Source of the DNA: Bacteroidia bacterium
Lineage (GTDB): Bacteria; Bacteroidota; Bacteroidia; Flavobacteriales_D; JAUILH01
Assembly (NCBI GenBank): GCA_030433115.1
Contig: JAUILH010000004.1
Location: forward strand, 1 to 64,000
DNA length: 64,000 nt
Direction: 5' to 3'
Below are positions 11,495-19,224 of this stretch, piece after piece (positions within the stretch are counted from its first letter, which is position 1; every line of letters begins with the position of its first letter). Below the pieces are notes generated by a model. The model was not told the origin of the DNA. It saw nothing but the letters and a program-made list of their open reading frames with translations, and did no database searches. A program made the position numbers and the translations under genes.

Positions 11495-12565
11495 ATGAAG
11501 AATACAGTAATTATAGGTTCGGGTTCCTGCATTCCCAATAATGAAGTGGATAATCTGGAATTCGTTGAAAACCCATTTTATTTTGAAGATGGCAGAAGAA
11601 TTCAGGACGACAATCATGTGGTGATTGAAAAGTTCAAAGAAATTACAGGAATTCAATCGAGACGCTATGTTGAAGATGAACAGTCCAACTCCAAAATTGC
11701 CTATATAGCAGGGAGTAGAGCGATTAGAAACGCAGACATTGATCCGGAAACAATTGACATGATCATTGTGGCACACAATTTTGGAGATGTCATCAAAGGA
11801 TCACATCAAACCGATATTATTCCAAGTTTGGCCTCAAGAGTAAAGCACCAATTGGGGATAGAAAACCCAAATTGTGTTCCTCACGACATAGTTTTTGGAT
11901 GTCCGGGATGGGTCCAGGCTGTCATTCATGCTCATTTATTCATGAAGGCAGAAGCCGCAAAAAGATGTTTGGTCATAGGTTCTGAAGTGTTGTCGCGAAT
12001 TCTCGATCCTTTTGACAGAGATACCATGATTTTTGCTGATGGCGCTGGTGCAGTTGTTCTGGAATCCAAGGAAGAATCGAGTCCAAGAGGTATTCTGTCG
12101 CATGCAACCTTATCACACACAAAAGAGGAATTAAATTACCTCAAATTGGATAAAAGTTACAACCGATTTTCCGATGATGATAACCGCTATGTGAAAATGC
12201 AAGGCAGAAAAATCTATGAATACGCCTTAACAAAAGTGCCGGCAGCCATGAAGGATTGTCTGGAGAAAAGCGGTTTATTTCATACTGATTTGGATAAAAT
12301 ATTGCTGCATCAGGCAAATGAAAAAATGGATGAAGCCATCGTAAAAAGATTTTACAGAAAATTTGGTGTGCGAGAAGTGCCTGAAAATATTTTGCCAATG
12401 ACAATCGAGCGTCTTGGGAATAGCTCTGTGGCCACCATTCCCACTATGTATGATTTAATCGTGAGAGGTAAACTGGAAGGTCATAATATACAAGCAGGAG
12501 ATCAGATTTTGATGGCGTCTGTTGGGGCAGGTATGAATATTAATGCCATTGTCTACCAGGCTTAA
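11495..12565 (+). CDS. 3-oxoacyl-ACP synthase III (KAS III)-like condensing enzyme
   Basis: A 356-residue thiolase-fold enzyme. I choose the ATG at 11495 (MKNTVIIGSG); an upstream in-frame GTG at 11489 adds two residues. The catalytic Cys (about C136 in VFGCPGWVQA), His (LLHQANEKMDE) and Asn (RLGNSSVAT) are all present, so the enzyme should be active in decarboxylative condensation of an acyl-CoA with malonyl-ACP. The sequence resembles the KAS III-like group typical of Bacteroidota more than housekeeping FabH, and no acpP, fabD or fabG is nearby. It might serve fatty-acid initiation or a specialised lipid; I cannot decide. Confidence 0.85.
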   Translation: MKNTVIIGSGSCIPNNEVDNLEFVENPFYFEDGRRIQDDNHVVIEKFKEITGIQSRRYVEDEQSNSKIAYIAGSRAIRNADIDPETIDMIIVAHNFGDVIKGSHQTDIIPSLASRVKHQLGIENPNCVPHDIVFGCPGWVQAVIHAHLFMKAEAAKRCLVIGSEVLSRILDPFDRDTMIFADGAGAVVLESKEESSPRGILSHATLSHTKEELNYLKLDKSYNRFSDDDNRYVKMQGRKIYEYALTKVPAAMKDCLEKSGLFHTDLDKILLHQANEKMDEAIVKRFYRKFGVREVPENILPMTIERLGNSSVATIPTMYDLIVRGKLEGHNIQAGDQILMASVGAGMNINAIVYQA

Positions 12566-12591
12566 TTGACCTAAAAATGTAACTTAGGGGC

Positions 12592-13305
12592 ATGAGAACA
12601 TTGGGTGTGATTCCTGCTCGATATGAGTCTTCAAGATTTCCGGGAAAACCTTTGGTAGACATCAGAGGGAAGTCCATGGTCCAGAGAGTTTACGAACAAG
12701 CTAGTTTGTCTATTTTGGATGAGGTAGTTGTCGCCACAGATGACGACCGCATTTTTCAGCACTGCGAAGAAAAAGGGCTGAATGTCGTCATGACGGCTAA
12801 AGATCACCAAAGCGGTACCGACAGATGCGCGGAGGTAGCTAAAAATTATCCGGCTCAAGTAGTGGTGAATGTGCAGGGCGATGAACCTTTCATTGATCCC
12901 TCACAAATCAATGACCTCATAAACCTCTTCGACGATGAATCTTGTGATATCGGTACTTTAGTGAAGCCATTGGAACAAGGTCATCAAGATATTGAAGATC
13001 CTAACAAGGTCAAAGTGGTTCTGGCCGTGAATCGTGCTATGTACTTCAGTCGTTCTGCTATTCCATACAAAAGAAACCATGATGCGGCGGTGCCATATTA
13101 CAAGCACATTGGTTTGTATGCCTATAAATCGAGGGTGTTGAGTGAAATTGCTCTATTGAGTCCGAGTAAATTAGAGCAAATAGAGTCTTTGGAACAGCTC
13201 AGGTGGTTAGAGAATGGGTATGTCATCAAGGTAAAAGAGACGACCTTGGAAACGCCAAATGTAGACACGCCAGAAGACCTTAAAAAGCTGCTGGAAACAC
13301 TTTAG
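12592..13305 (+). CDS. kdsB: CMP-KDO synthetase (3-deoxy-manno-octulosonate cytidylyltransferase)
   Basis: A 237-residue enzyme that activates KDO with CTP for lipopolysaccharide inner core synthesis in the cytoplasm. The N-terminus GVIPARYESSRFPGKPL is the nucleotide-binding signature; VVATDDDRI, SGTDRCAE and VNVQGDEPFI follow as expected, with IGLYAYKS near the C-terminus. Length is normal for the family. A near-consensus box TAACTTAG (12580-12587) sits 4 nt before the ATG, one mismatch from TAnnTTTG, so this gene may also be leaderless. Confidence 0.96.
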   Translation: MRTLGVIPARYESSRFPGKPLVDIRGKSMVQRVYEQASLSILDEVVVATDDDRIFQHCEEKGLNVVMTAKDHQSGTDRCAEVAKNYPAQVVVNVQGDEPFIDPSQINDLINLFDDESCDIGTLVKPLEQGHQDIEDPNKVKVVLAVNRAMYFSRSAIPYKRNHDAAVPYYKHIGLYAYKSRVLSEIALLSPSKLEQIESLEQLRWLENGYVIKVKETTLETPNVDTPEDLKKLLETL

Positions 13306-13322
13306 ATTGTCCAATTAAATCC

Positions 13323-13330
13323 TATCTTTG
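13323..13330 (+). promoter_or_regulatory. Predicted -7 box, leaderless arrangement (HU-CCDC81 gene)
   Basis: TATCTTTG, exact TAnnTTTG, 6 nt before a GTG codon at 13337. In this phylum the start of transcription lies a few bases after the box, so the mRNA should begin at or next to the GTG. A TTG is at 13307-13309 but only 13 nt upstream of the box. Confidence 0.6.
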
Positions 13331-13336
13331 TGGAAA

Positions 13337-14389
13337 GTGGAATTAGCTGCTCACATAAAAGATTTGTTGTTAGAACACGATTGTGTGGTTGTGCCTGAAT
13401 TCGGTGGCTTTATAGCCAATTATGAACCAGCACAACTCAATAAGGAAACACACGTCATTCAGCCCCCGTCAAAGCGCGTTTCTTTCAACAAAAAATTGAC
13501 CTCAAATGATGGTTTGCTTTTGCAATCAATTCAACAAAACAATGACTTGAATTATACGGATGCCCTTTCATTTGTGAGAGAAACAGTTCTGAACTGGAAC
13601 AACGTGCTCAACAATAATGGCAGGGTGCAGTTACCAGGTGTTGGCGTAATTTTTAAGGATAAAGATGCCAATTACCGATTTAACCGAGATGCCAAATCGA
13701 GTATGTCATTGTTTAGTTATGGTTTGCAAACTGTGGCCCTGAAGCCAATAATAGTTGAAGAGGAAGTAGAAGAGCCCAGGGTAGTAGCTATCGAGTCAGG
13801 GAAGGAGGCTGTTAAAACGTCCGGAAGATCTAAATGGAAGTATGCGGTGGCTGTAGCTATTTTGTTGCCGGTTGCTTTCTATTCTTATTGGATTCCGGTT
13901 CAGTCTGGCGCAACTGACAGAGGCTTTGTAACCGCTGCTGACTTCAATCCGTTTTCATCCGAGAAAGCCAATCACTCAGAGGTGGCGCGCTATGAAAAAC
14001 GACCGGTGTCGGATGCGCTTGAGTCTGTTGAAATGCCAAAACTAGAACCAATTTCTAAGGAGTTGGCTATTGGAGACAGAACTTTCAAAGTGGCATCCAC
14101 TGAGGCAACATCCACTAAAGTAGTTTTACCCGAAACGGAGTCTGTTGAAGTAATTACCACAACTAACTCTGGAAATTACCATGTAATTGCAGGTTGTTTT
14201 TCCAAAATTGAAAATGCTGAAAATCAAGTAGCAGCGTTCAAAGAAGCTGGCTACAACAGTTATATATTGGATGTAGTCGGTGGCTTGCACAGAGTGTGTG
14301 TACAATCATTGAATAGTAGCCTTGAAGCTGGTAAGGTTAAGAGAGCCGTTCTCAACTTGGGTAAGAGTGCCTGGATTCTAAAACGCTAG
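13337..14389 (+). CDS. HU-CCDC81 and SPOR domain protein
   Basis: A membrane protein of about 350 residues. I place the start at GTG 13337, because the TTG at 13328 lies inside the promoter box. The N-terminal part (ELAAHIKDLLLEHDCVVVPEFGGFIANYEPA) matches the HU-CCDC81 nucleoid-protein-like domain common in Bacteroidota. A single membrane helix (KWKYAVAVAILLPVAFYSYW) follows near residue 165-185, then a low-complexity periplasmic linker and a C-terminal SPOR domain (GNYHVIAGCFSKIENAENQ ... RVCVQS) that binds denuded peptidoglycan, typically at the septum. It may link the nucleoid or cytoplasm to the division septum; that role is inference. Confidence 0.88.
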   Translation: MELAAHIKDLLLEHDCVVVPEFGGFIANYEPAQLNKETHVIQPPSKRVSFNKKLTSNDGLLLQSIQQNNDLNYTDALSFVRETVLNWNNVLNNNGRVQLPGVGVIFKDKDANYRFNRDAKSSMSLFSYGLQTVALKPIIVEEEVEEPRVVAIESGKEAVKTSGRSKWKYAVAVAILLPVAFYSYWIPVQSGATDRGFVTAADFNPFSSEKANHSEVARYEKRPVSDALESVEMPKLEPISKELAIGDRTFKVASTEATSTKVVLPETESVEVITTTNSGNYHVIAGCFSKIENAENQVAAFKEAGYNSYILDVVGGLHRVCVQSLNSSLEAGKVKRAVLNLGKSAWILKR

Positions 14390-14412
14390 GATTTTGTGGT
14401 CCATGTTTGGTG

Positions 14413-14718
14413 ATGAATTCGCCTGGTGATACACATAAAACTTTTACAAATCTTTTATCAGTTCTATTAATTGTTTCATGCGTCTTAGTTAAGATTATAA
14501 ATAGCCGCTATGGAGATGGTTATGATGGAACCTTCGCTTCCTCAGCAGTTGTTCCCTTGTATGTGCCCGCCCATTATTGTCTTTCAATGATTATTTTGAT
14601 TACGACCATAACGGGACTTGTTGCTAAGTCTGATAAAAAAATCCTGAACCCATACGCTACAATAAGACTTCTGCTGTTGCTTTTAGTCTTGCTTGCCCCG
14701 ATAATATTTCTGCTCTAA
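14413..14718 (+). CDS. Small three-helix membrane protein, unknown
   Basis: About 101 residues from the ATG at 14413 (MNSPGDTHKTFTNLL); an upstream TTG/GTG in frame is less likely. Three hydrophobic segments are visible: FTNLLSVLLIVSCVLVKII, CLSMIILITTITGLVA and IRLLLLLLVLLAPIIFLL. A charged and Gly/Tyr-rich loop (SRYGDGYDGT) lies between the first two. I recognise no family. It is 23 nt after the SPOR gene and convergent with hemJ. A near-match box CATGTTTG lies 3 nt before the ATG. The coding call rests on helix pattern and position, so confidence is moderate. Confidence 0.55.
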   Translation: MNSPGDTHKTFTNLLSVLLIVSCVLVKIINSRYGDGYDGTFASSAVVPLYVPAHYCLSMIILITTITGLVAKSDKKILNPYATIRLLLLLLVLLAPIIFLL

Positions 14719-14732
14719 TTTCTCCAGAAACA

Positions 14733-15275
14733 CTAGGACTGTTTTCTTTCCCGGCTGTTCTTATACATTCTCACAGCAATGGTTAGGGCTATTCCAAAAC
14801 ACAAAAAACCTACTACGCCCCAAATCCAATTCATACCATCTTTCATCACCACAGTAAATACAATGGCAACCAGGAAAATGGTCGCTACTTCATTCCATAA
14901 CCTCAATTTGAATGAGCCATACTTAATGATGTCTTTTTTAAACTGCACCAACATGCGTTGAATAGAAATGTGGTAGAGAATTAAACCGAAAACCAGTCCC
15001 AATTTCACGTGCATAAAAGGCATTTTAAGTAAATCCGGTCTCAATACAATCATCCAGGTTCCAAAAATGGCTGTGAGAATCATGGCGGGCCAACCAATGA
15101 TGTACCATAATCTTTTCTCCATTAAGGTGTATTGCTTTTTGAGAATTGATCTTTCAGGTTCTTCCTTGTCTTCCGCTTCCGCGTGATAAATGAACAGGCG
15201 TACTATGTAGAACAAAGCCGCGAACCAGGAAACCACAAATATGATATGTAATGAGAGTATCGCCGTGTAACTCAT
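14733..15275 (-). CDS. hemJ: Protoporphyrinogen IX oxidase, HemJ type
   Basis: A 180-residue protein with four or five membrane helices. The start MSYTAILSLHIIFVVSWFAALFYIVRLFIYHAEA holds the conserved His and the W-F-A-x-L-F-Y pattern of HemJ (UPF0093/TIGR00701), and MHVKLGLVFGLILYHISI holds the second His region. HemJ oxidises protoporphyrinogen IX to protoporphyrin IX in the inner membrane for haem synthesis. An exact TAnnTTTG box lies 4 nt before the ATG, so the mRNA is probably leaderless. Divergent from the hotdog thioesterase gene. Confidence 0.88.
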   Translation of the reverse strand: MSYTAILSLHIIFVVSWFAALFYIVRLFIYHAEAEDKEEPERSILKKQYTLMEKRLWYIIGWPAMILTAIFGTWMIVLRPDLLKMPFMHVKLGLVFGLILYHISIQRMLVQFKKDIIKYGSFKLRLWNEVATIFLVAIVFTVVMKDGMNWIWGVVGFLCFGIALTIAVRMYKNSRERKQS

Positions 15276-15279
15276 GGCA

Positions 15280-15287
15280 CAAAAGTA
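15280..15287 (-). promoter_or_regulatory. Predicted -7 box, leaderless arrangement (hemJ)
   Basis: TACTTTTG on the minus strand, exact TAnnTTTG, separated from the hemJ ATG by only TGCC. Transcription should start at or within a base or two of the ATG. Confidence 0.6.
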
Positions 15288-15305
15288 GACTTTAAACCAT
15301 TATTA

Positions 15306-15337
15306 TTGTCAGAAGCATGTCAAGGTGATTATCTTTG
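15306..15337 (+). promoter_or_regulatory. Predicted -33/-7 promoter of the hotdog thioesterase gene
   Basis: TTG at 15306-15308 and TATCTTTG at 15330-15337 with 21 nt between them, the best two-part match to the Bacteroidota promoter in the window. The ATG is 22 nt further on, so this gene has a short leader, unlike its divergent neighbour hemJ. Confidence 0.6.
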
Positions 15338-15359
15338 TCACAAAATAAAACTGAAAAGG

Positions 15360-15884
15360 ATGAAATCCACGAAAGCCAGTGAAACCTTGTCTATTTCCAC
15401 ACATTTTGTGTTGCCTAACGACACCAACATGCTCAACAATCTATTTGGGGGGACTTTAATGGCCTGGATGGATGAGATCGCAAGTATTTCTGCACACAGG
15501 CATTGTAGACGTGTGGTAGTGACAGCTTCCGTAAACAACGTGTCTTTTCGTTCTCCTATTTCCTTAGGCGCAATGGTTACTTTGGAGGCTAAAGTGTCAA
15601 GAGCATTTACAAGTTCCATGGAAGTTATTGTAGATGTATTTGTAGAACACCCTTCTACCGGAGAAAGAACCAAGTCCAATCAAGCTATTTTCAATTTTGT
15701 GGCGGTGGACCAGGCAGGCAGACCGATTGAAGTGCCGGCACTGGTTCCTGAAACTGAGAACGAAGAGTTGAGGTTTCAAGCAGCTTTGAGAAGAAAGCAA
15801 TTAAGTTTGGTGTTGGCAGGAAAAATGAAACCAGAGCAAGCTACCGAGCTCAAAGCTTTGTTTGTGAGTGCTGGTGAAGAATGA
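15360..15884 (+). CDS. Acyl-CoA thioesterase, hotdog fold (YciA/BFIT type)
   Basis: 174 residues from the ATG at 15360 (MKSTKASETLSISTHFVLP); the longer open frame from 15306 starts upstream of the promoter box and is rejected. The core NDTNMLNNLFGGTLMAWMDEIASISAHRHC is the acyl-CoA thioesterase hotdog signature, with the catalytic Asp in WMDE and the Asn-Asn-Leu-Gly-Gly region. VTASVNNVSFRSPI follows. It should hydrolyse acyl-CoA in the cytoplasm, probably as a hexamer. The last 35 bp overlap the 3' end of the convergent glycosyltransferase gene. Confidence 0.88.
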   Translation: MKSTKASETLSISTHFVLPNDTNMLNNLFGGTLMAWMDEIASISAHRHCRRVVVTASVNNVSFRSPISLGAMVTLEAKVSRAFTSSMEVIVDVFVEHPSTGERTKSNQAIFNFVAVDQAGRPIEVPALVPETENEELRFQAALRRKQLSLVLAGKMKPEQATELKALFVSAGEE

Positions 15885-16830
15885 GGTCCAAACCTTTAAC
15901 AATTTCTTGGATTTGAATATTCAGCATCACGTGTGTTGAGGTTTTCTTGTTGCCCAACTTACTCAGCGTACGTTCACCCTCTGGCTCAATAATCTTTGAT
16001 TGAGGATGGGGTTTGTATGGCGACATGCCAAACTTAGGAGTGGTTTGTCCCCACAAGGAAATAATCGGTTTGTCGAAAGCGCTGGCTATATGCATCATGC
16101 CCGTGTCATTGCTAATAATACATTGCGCATGTTTCATAATGTATGCTGAATCAAAAACGCTGAGCTGTCCGCATAGATTCTTTACATGGCTAAATTGATT
16201 AGAAAGGTCGTCTCCAACCACTTTGTCTTCCGGACCGCCAATTAAATAAACCGGGTAATCATAAACCTTGAACAAATCAAGCCATTTACTGGCAGGAAAA
16301 CGTTTGCCTTCATGCTGACCACCAATCGCACATACAATATAACTGTCATCATTGATAAGGCCATCCTTTAACTTGAAATCCGGTGGAAAAAAGAAATCAA
16401 GCCCTTGTTCATCTTGTTTCAAATTAAAGTGAGACAGGGTTTCCATATACCGATCCACCACATGAAGATTGGGAAGCCTATCTATGCCCAATTGACACAA
16501 CAACCACTTTTGAATGTTCAATTTTCTAAAAGTAAATGACTGTGTTTTTAAAGTGGATTTAACCCGTTTTGTTCGGATGTTATGGTGCAAGTCAATGACG
16601 TAATCAAAAGAATGTGCTTTTAATGATGGTAAGACCTCATTCACCGATTTTTCAAAGGTGTGTATCTGATCAATATGAGGGTTGTGTTCCAGCAGATAAG
16701 CATACTTTTGCTTACACATAAAATGCAGTTCGCATGACATTTGCTTCAGTTGCCTCACCACAGGACTGCATAAAACGATATCACCTATTGAGCTAAATCT
16801 TAAAACAAGTATCTTTATCGGCTGTTTCAT
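15850..16830 (-). CDS. Family 9 glycosyltransferase (heptosyltransferase-like)
   Basis: About 326 residues from the ATG at 16830 (MKQPIKILVLRFSSIGDIVLCSPVVRQLK); a TTG four codons upstream overlaps a near-promoter box (TTCCTTTG) and is less likely. The RFSSIGDIVL N-terminus, the Rossmann-like second half (CAIGGQHEGKRFPASKW), and IISNDTGMMHIASAFDKPIISLWGQT with the acidic-Gly-Thr donor site are typical of ADP-heptose:LPS heptosyltransferases. It likely adds a sugar to the lipopolysaccharide core at the inner membrane's cytoplasmic face. kdsB is about 3 kb away. The donor sugar is not certain. Confidence 0.88.
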   Translation of the reverse strand: MKQPIKILVLRFSSIGDIVLCSPVVRQLKQMSCELHFMCKQKYAYLLEHNPHIDQIHTFEKSVNEVLPSLKAHSFDYVIDLHHNIRTKRVKSTLKTQSFTFRKLNIQKWLLCQLGIDRLPNLHVVDRYMETLSHFNLKQDEQGLDFFFPPDFKLKDGLINDDSYIVCAIGGQHEGKRFPASKWLDLFKVYDYPVYLIGGPEDKVVGDDLSNQFSHVKNLCGQLSVFDSAYIMKHAQCIISNDTGMMHIASAFDKPIISLWGQTTPKFGMSPYKPHPQSKIIEPEGERTLSKLGNKKTSTHVMLNIQIQEIVKGLDLILHQHSQTKL

Positions 16831-16869
16831 TTCCCAGCTCAAAGGAAACTAATTTTTAACAAACGGAAA

Positions 16870-17646
16870 ATGCTGATAGATACACACGCGCATATTTATG
16901 TCGACCAGTTCAAGGAGGATTTGCCAGAAATTGTCGAAAGGGCTAAATCTGCAGGACTTGAGAAAATCTTAATGCCCAACATTGATGTTTACAGTATAGA
17001 GGCCATGAAGCAAGTAGAGCAGCAATACCCTAATTTTTGCTTCTCTATGATGGGGCTTCACCCATGTTCGGTTAAAAGGGAATCGTATAAGGCAGATCTT
17101 AGCAAGATTAAAACTGATCTGGAAGCAGGGGGGTATGTAGCAGTTGGAGAAATTGGTATTGATCTTTATTGGGATAAAACCACTTTGGATATTCAGCAAG
17201 AAGCCTTTAAGGAGCAGATTCAGTGGTCAATTAATCATGACTTACCTTTTGCCATTCATGCCAGAGATGCTTTTCAGGAAATTTTTGAGGTGATGGATGA
17301 TTTTGATGCAAAAAAAATCAAAGGTGTATTCCATTGTTTTAATGGTGGGGTGGAGGAAGTTGAAAAAATCAATGCGGCTTATCCAAATTTTATGTTTGGT
17401 CTGGGCGGGGTCAGTACATTCAAAAATGCTGGAATGGATGTGTCTATCCCGTTAATTCCAAATGAGAAAATTGTGTTGGAAACAGATGCGCCTTACCTGG
17501 CTCCGGTCCCTTTCAGAGGGAAACGAAATGAACCATCATACGTTTATCATATCGCGCAGCGCGTAGCAGATATCAAAGAAATGTCACTCGATAGGCTTTC
17601 TATTATCACTACGAACAATGCGAAGACATTATTTGATCTAAATTGA
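16870..17646 (+). CDS. TatD family metal-dependent hydrolase
   Basis: A 258-residue TIM-barrel deoxyribonuclease-like protein. The metal ligands are visible in LIDTHAHIYVDQF (HxH), AVGEIGIDLYW (Glu), FAIHARDA (His), GVFHCFNGG (His) and LETDAPYLAP (Asp). TatD proteins are 3'-5' exonucleases and DNA-repair or D-aminoacyl-processing candidates; the exact substrate is unresolved for most. It is divergent from the glycosyltransferase and is followed 9 nt later by the asparaginase gene, so they probably share a transcript. Confidence 0.93.
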   Translation: MLIDTHAHIYVDQFKEDLPEIVERAKSAGLEKILMPNIDVYSIEAMKQVEQQYPNFCFSMMGLHPCSVKRESYKADLSKIKTDLEAGGYVAVGEIGIDLYWDKTTLDIQQEAFKEQIQWSINHDLPFAIHARDAFQEIFEVMDDFDAKKIKGVFHCFNGGVEEVEKINAAYPNFMFGLGGVSTFKNAGMDVSIPLIPNEKIVLETDAPYLAPVPFRGKRNEPSYVYHIAQRVADIKEMSLDRLSIITTNNAKTLFDLN

Positions 17647-17655
17647 TACTTTACC

Positions 17656-18663
17656 ATGGCGTCATCGATACTTATAATATATACAGGCGGTACTATTGGC
17701 ATGCAGCAAGATGCCGAAACCGGTGCTTTGAGACCTTTTGATTTTGAGCACCTCCTGGCGGAAATTCCTGAGTTGAGAAAGTTTAATTACTCTATTGACT
17801 CTCACTCTTTTAAAAGACCTATTGATTCGTCCAATATGAATCCCAAAACCTGGGCCAAATTGGCGAAATTAATAGAGTCAAATTATGAGGCTTACGATGG
17901 TTTCGTGGTGCTTCATGGTTCTGATACCATGGCTTATACCGCTTCAGCGTTGAGTTTTATGCTACAGAATTTGGGAAAACCGGTCATTCTCACAGGGTCT
18001 CAATTGCCAATTGGGGTAATTAGAACCGATGGAAAGGAGAATCTGATTACATCCATAGAAATTGCTGCTGCAAAAGAGGATGGACTGCCTGTGGTGCCGG
18101 AAGTGGCCGTTTATTTTGAGTATCAGTTGTACCGGGGCAATCGAACGACCAAAATTTCTGCTTCACATTTTGAAGCATTTTTATCACCAAATTATCCAGT
18201 AATTGCTGAGGCGGGAATAGATATCGCATACAATCATCGGTTCATCAGATCTGTATCAGAAGGCGGGTTAAAGTTGTCAACGGATTTCTGCAATGAGGTG
18301 GGCGTACTTAAACTCTATCCGGGAATTCATCAAAGCTATGTGCAATCTGTACTGAAGGTGCCTGAACTCAAAGCAGTCATCATAGAATCTTATGGGGCGG
18401 GCAACATGCCAACTGATAGTTGGTTGTTGAACGATATCAAAGAGGCAGTTGACTCTGGTAAAAAAGTCATTAACATCACGCAATGCCTCAAGGGAACGGT
18501 TAAGCAGGGCTCATATGAAACCAGTAAGAAGCTCGACAAATTGGGGGTGATTAGCGGTCGTGACATGACCGTTGAATCTGCCATTACTAAAACCATGTAT
18601 TTGTTGGGTTCTGGAACTTCTGATTTTGAAACAGAATTTTCAGTGTCTCTCTGTGGTGAGTAG
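17656..18663 (+). CDS. ansA: Type I (cytoplasmic) L-asparaginase
   Basis: A 335-residue asparaginase that hydrolyses L-asparagine to aspartate and ammonia. The two active-site threonines are in IIYTGGTIGMQ and VVLHGSDTMAYTASAL, and the TGSQLPIG segment follows. No signal peptide is present, which fits the cytoplasmic type. It follows the TatD gene by 9 nt; the pairing is probably only transcriptional. Downstream is a 411-nt non-coding stretch leading to tRNA-Ser. Confidence 0.94.
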   Translation: MASSILIIYTGGTIGMQQDAETGALRPFDFEHLLAEIPELRKFNYSIDSHSFKRPIDSSNMNPKTWAKLAKLIESNYEAYDGFVVLHGSDTMAYTASALSFMLQNLGKPVILTGSQLPIGVIRTDGKENLITSIEIAAAKEDGLPVVPEVAVYFEYQLYRGNRTTKISASHFEAFLSPNYPVIAEAGIDIAYNHRFIRSVSEGGLKLSTDFCNEVGVLKLYPGIHQSYVQSVLKVPELKAVIIESYGAGNMPTDSWLLNDIKEAVDSGKKVINITQCLKGTVKQGSYETSKKLDKLGVISGRDMTVESAITKTMYLLGSGTSDFETEFSVSLCGE

Positions 18664-19074
18664 TCGTTCCACTATCCACCCTTGAATCTCATTCACCAAT
18701 AATCCGCAACCAGACTCCTTCGTCGTTCCTCCTCTGAGGACGGTTGCTGGCTGTCTGCACCCAATGGCAATTCCCCTGCCTACCTAACCTACACCAACTC
18801 AGAGCGCAGCTAAGGAGTCTGCTCCTTGATGACGTCTATTCTACCCATTAAAATTCAATTTTAACAACATTAGTTTATGGAAATCCAACTTTCTCCTCAT
18901 CTCATAATCACAACAGAAAAATCAAGCTTTCGGGGCTTTCAGTCAATAGAATCTCAGAAGCATAATAAGAAAGTTATTTACGAGTTCTCTATTATAGATT
19001 TTTTTGTAATTTGGCACCCCATAGAGAAGAGCTATGTTGAAGCAAACAAACAGAATTCTTCGCTATCCGTGAGA
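18664..19074. other. Non-coding stretch with an inverted-repeat block
   Basis: This 411-nt stretch holds no credible gene. Its left part is more GC-rich than its surroundings and is framed by a perfect 10-bp inverted repeat, CAGACTCCTT at 18711-18720 and AAGGAGTCTG at 18812-18821. The right part (about 18840-19070) is A/T-rich and includes TAATTTG near 19004-19010, a possible promoter for the tRNA. A plus-strand open frame from 18877 runs straight through the tRNA gene and is rejected. Confidence 0.6.
18711..18821. repeat. Inverted repeat flanking a structured 91-nt spacer
   Basis: Arms CAGACTCCTT and AAGGAGTCTG are exact reverse complements. Inside lies a second small hairpin, TCCTC-CTCT-GAGGA at 18727-18740. 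The block looks like a dispersed intergenic repeat or a structured RNA rather than a terminator, since no T-run follows. Only one copy is in the window, so repetitiveness is unproven. Confidence 0.45.
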
Positions 19075-19161
19075 GGAGAGGTGCTAGAGTGGTTGAATAG
19101 GCTACCCTGGAAAGGTAGTATACTCGCAAGGGTATCGAGGGTTCGAATCCCTCTCTCTCCG
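19075..19161 (+). tRNA. trnS: tRNA-Ser (anticodon GGA)
   Basis: An 87-nt class II tRNA. The acceptor stem GGAGAGG pairs with TCTCTCC (one G-T wobble), the anticodon stem CTACC/GGTAG encloses CTGGAAA with anticodon GGA at 19109-19111, a long variable arm follows, and the T arm GAGGG-TTCGAAT-CCCTC is canonical. The discriminator is G at 19161, correct for serine. The 3' CCA is not encoded. It reads UCC and UCU codons. Confidence 0.96.
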
Positions 19162-19224
19162 CTTAAAAACAAGGAAAATAAATTTTATAACAAATAGAAA
19201 CGTTTGCAAACCAATTAATCAATC

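Noticed and set aside
18877-19197. 106-codon open frame on the plus strand
   Set aside because: It runs through the whole tRNA-Ser gene and has no recognisable protein features.
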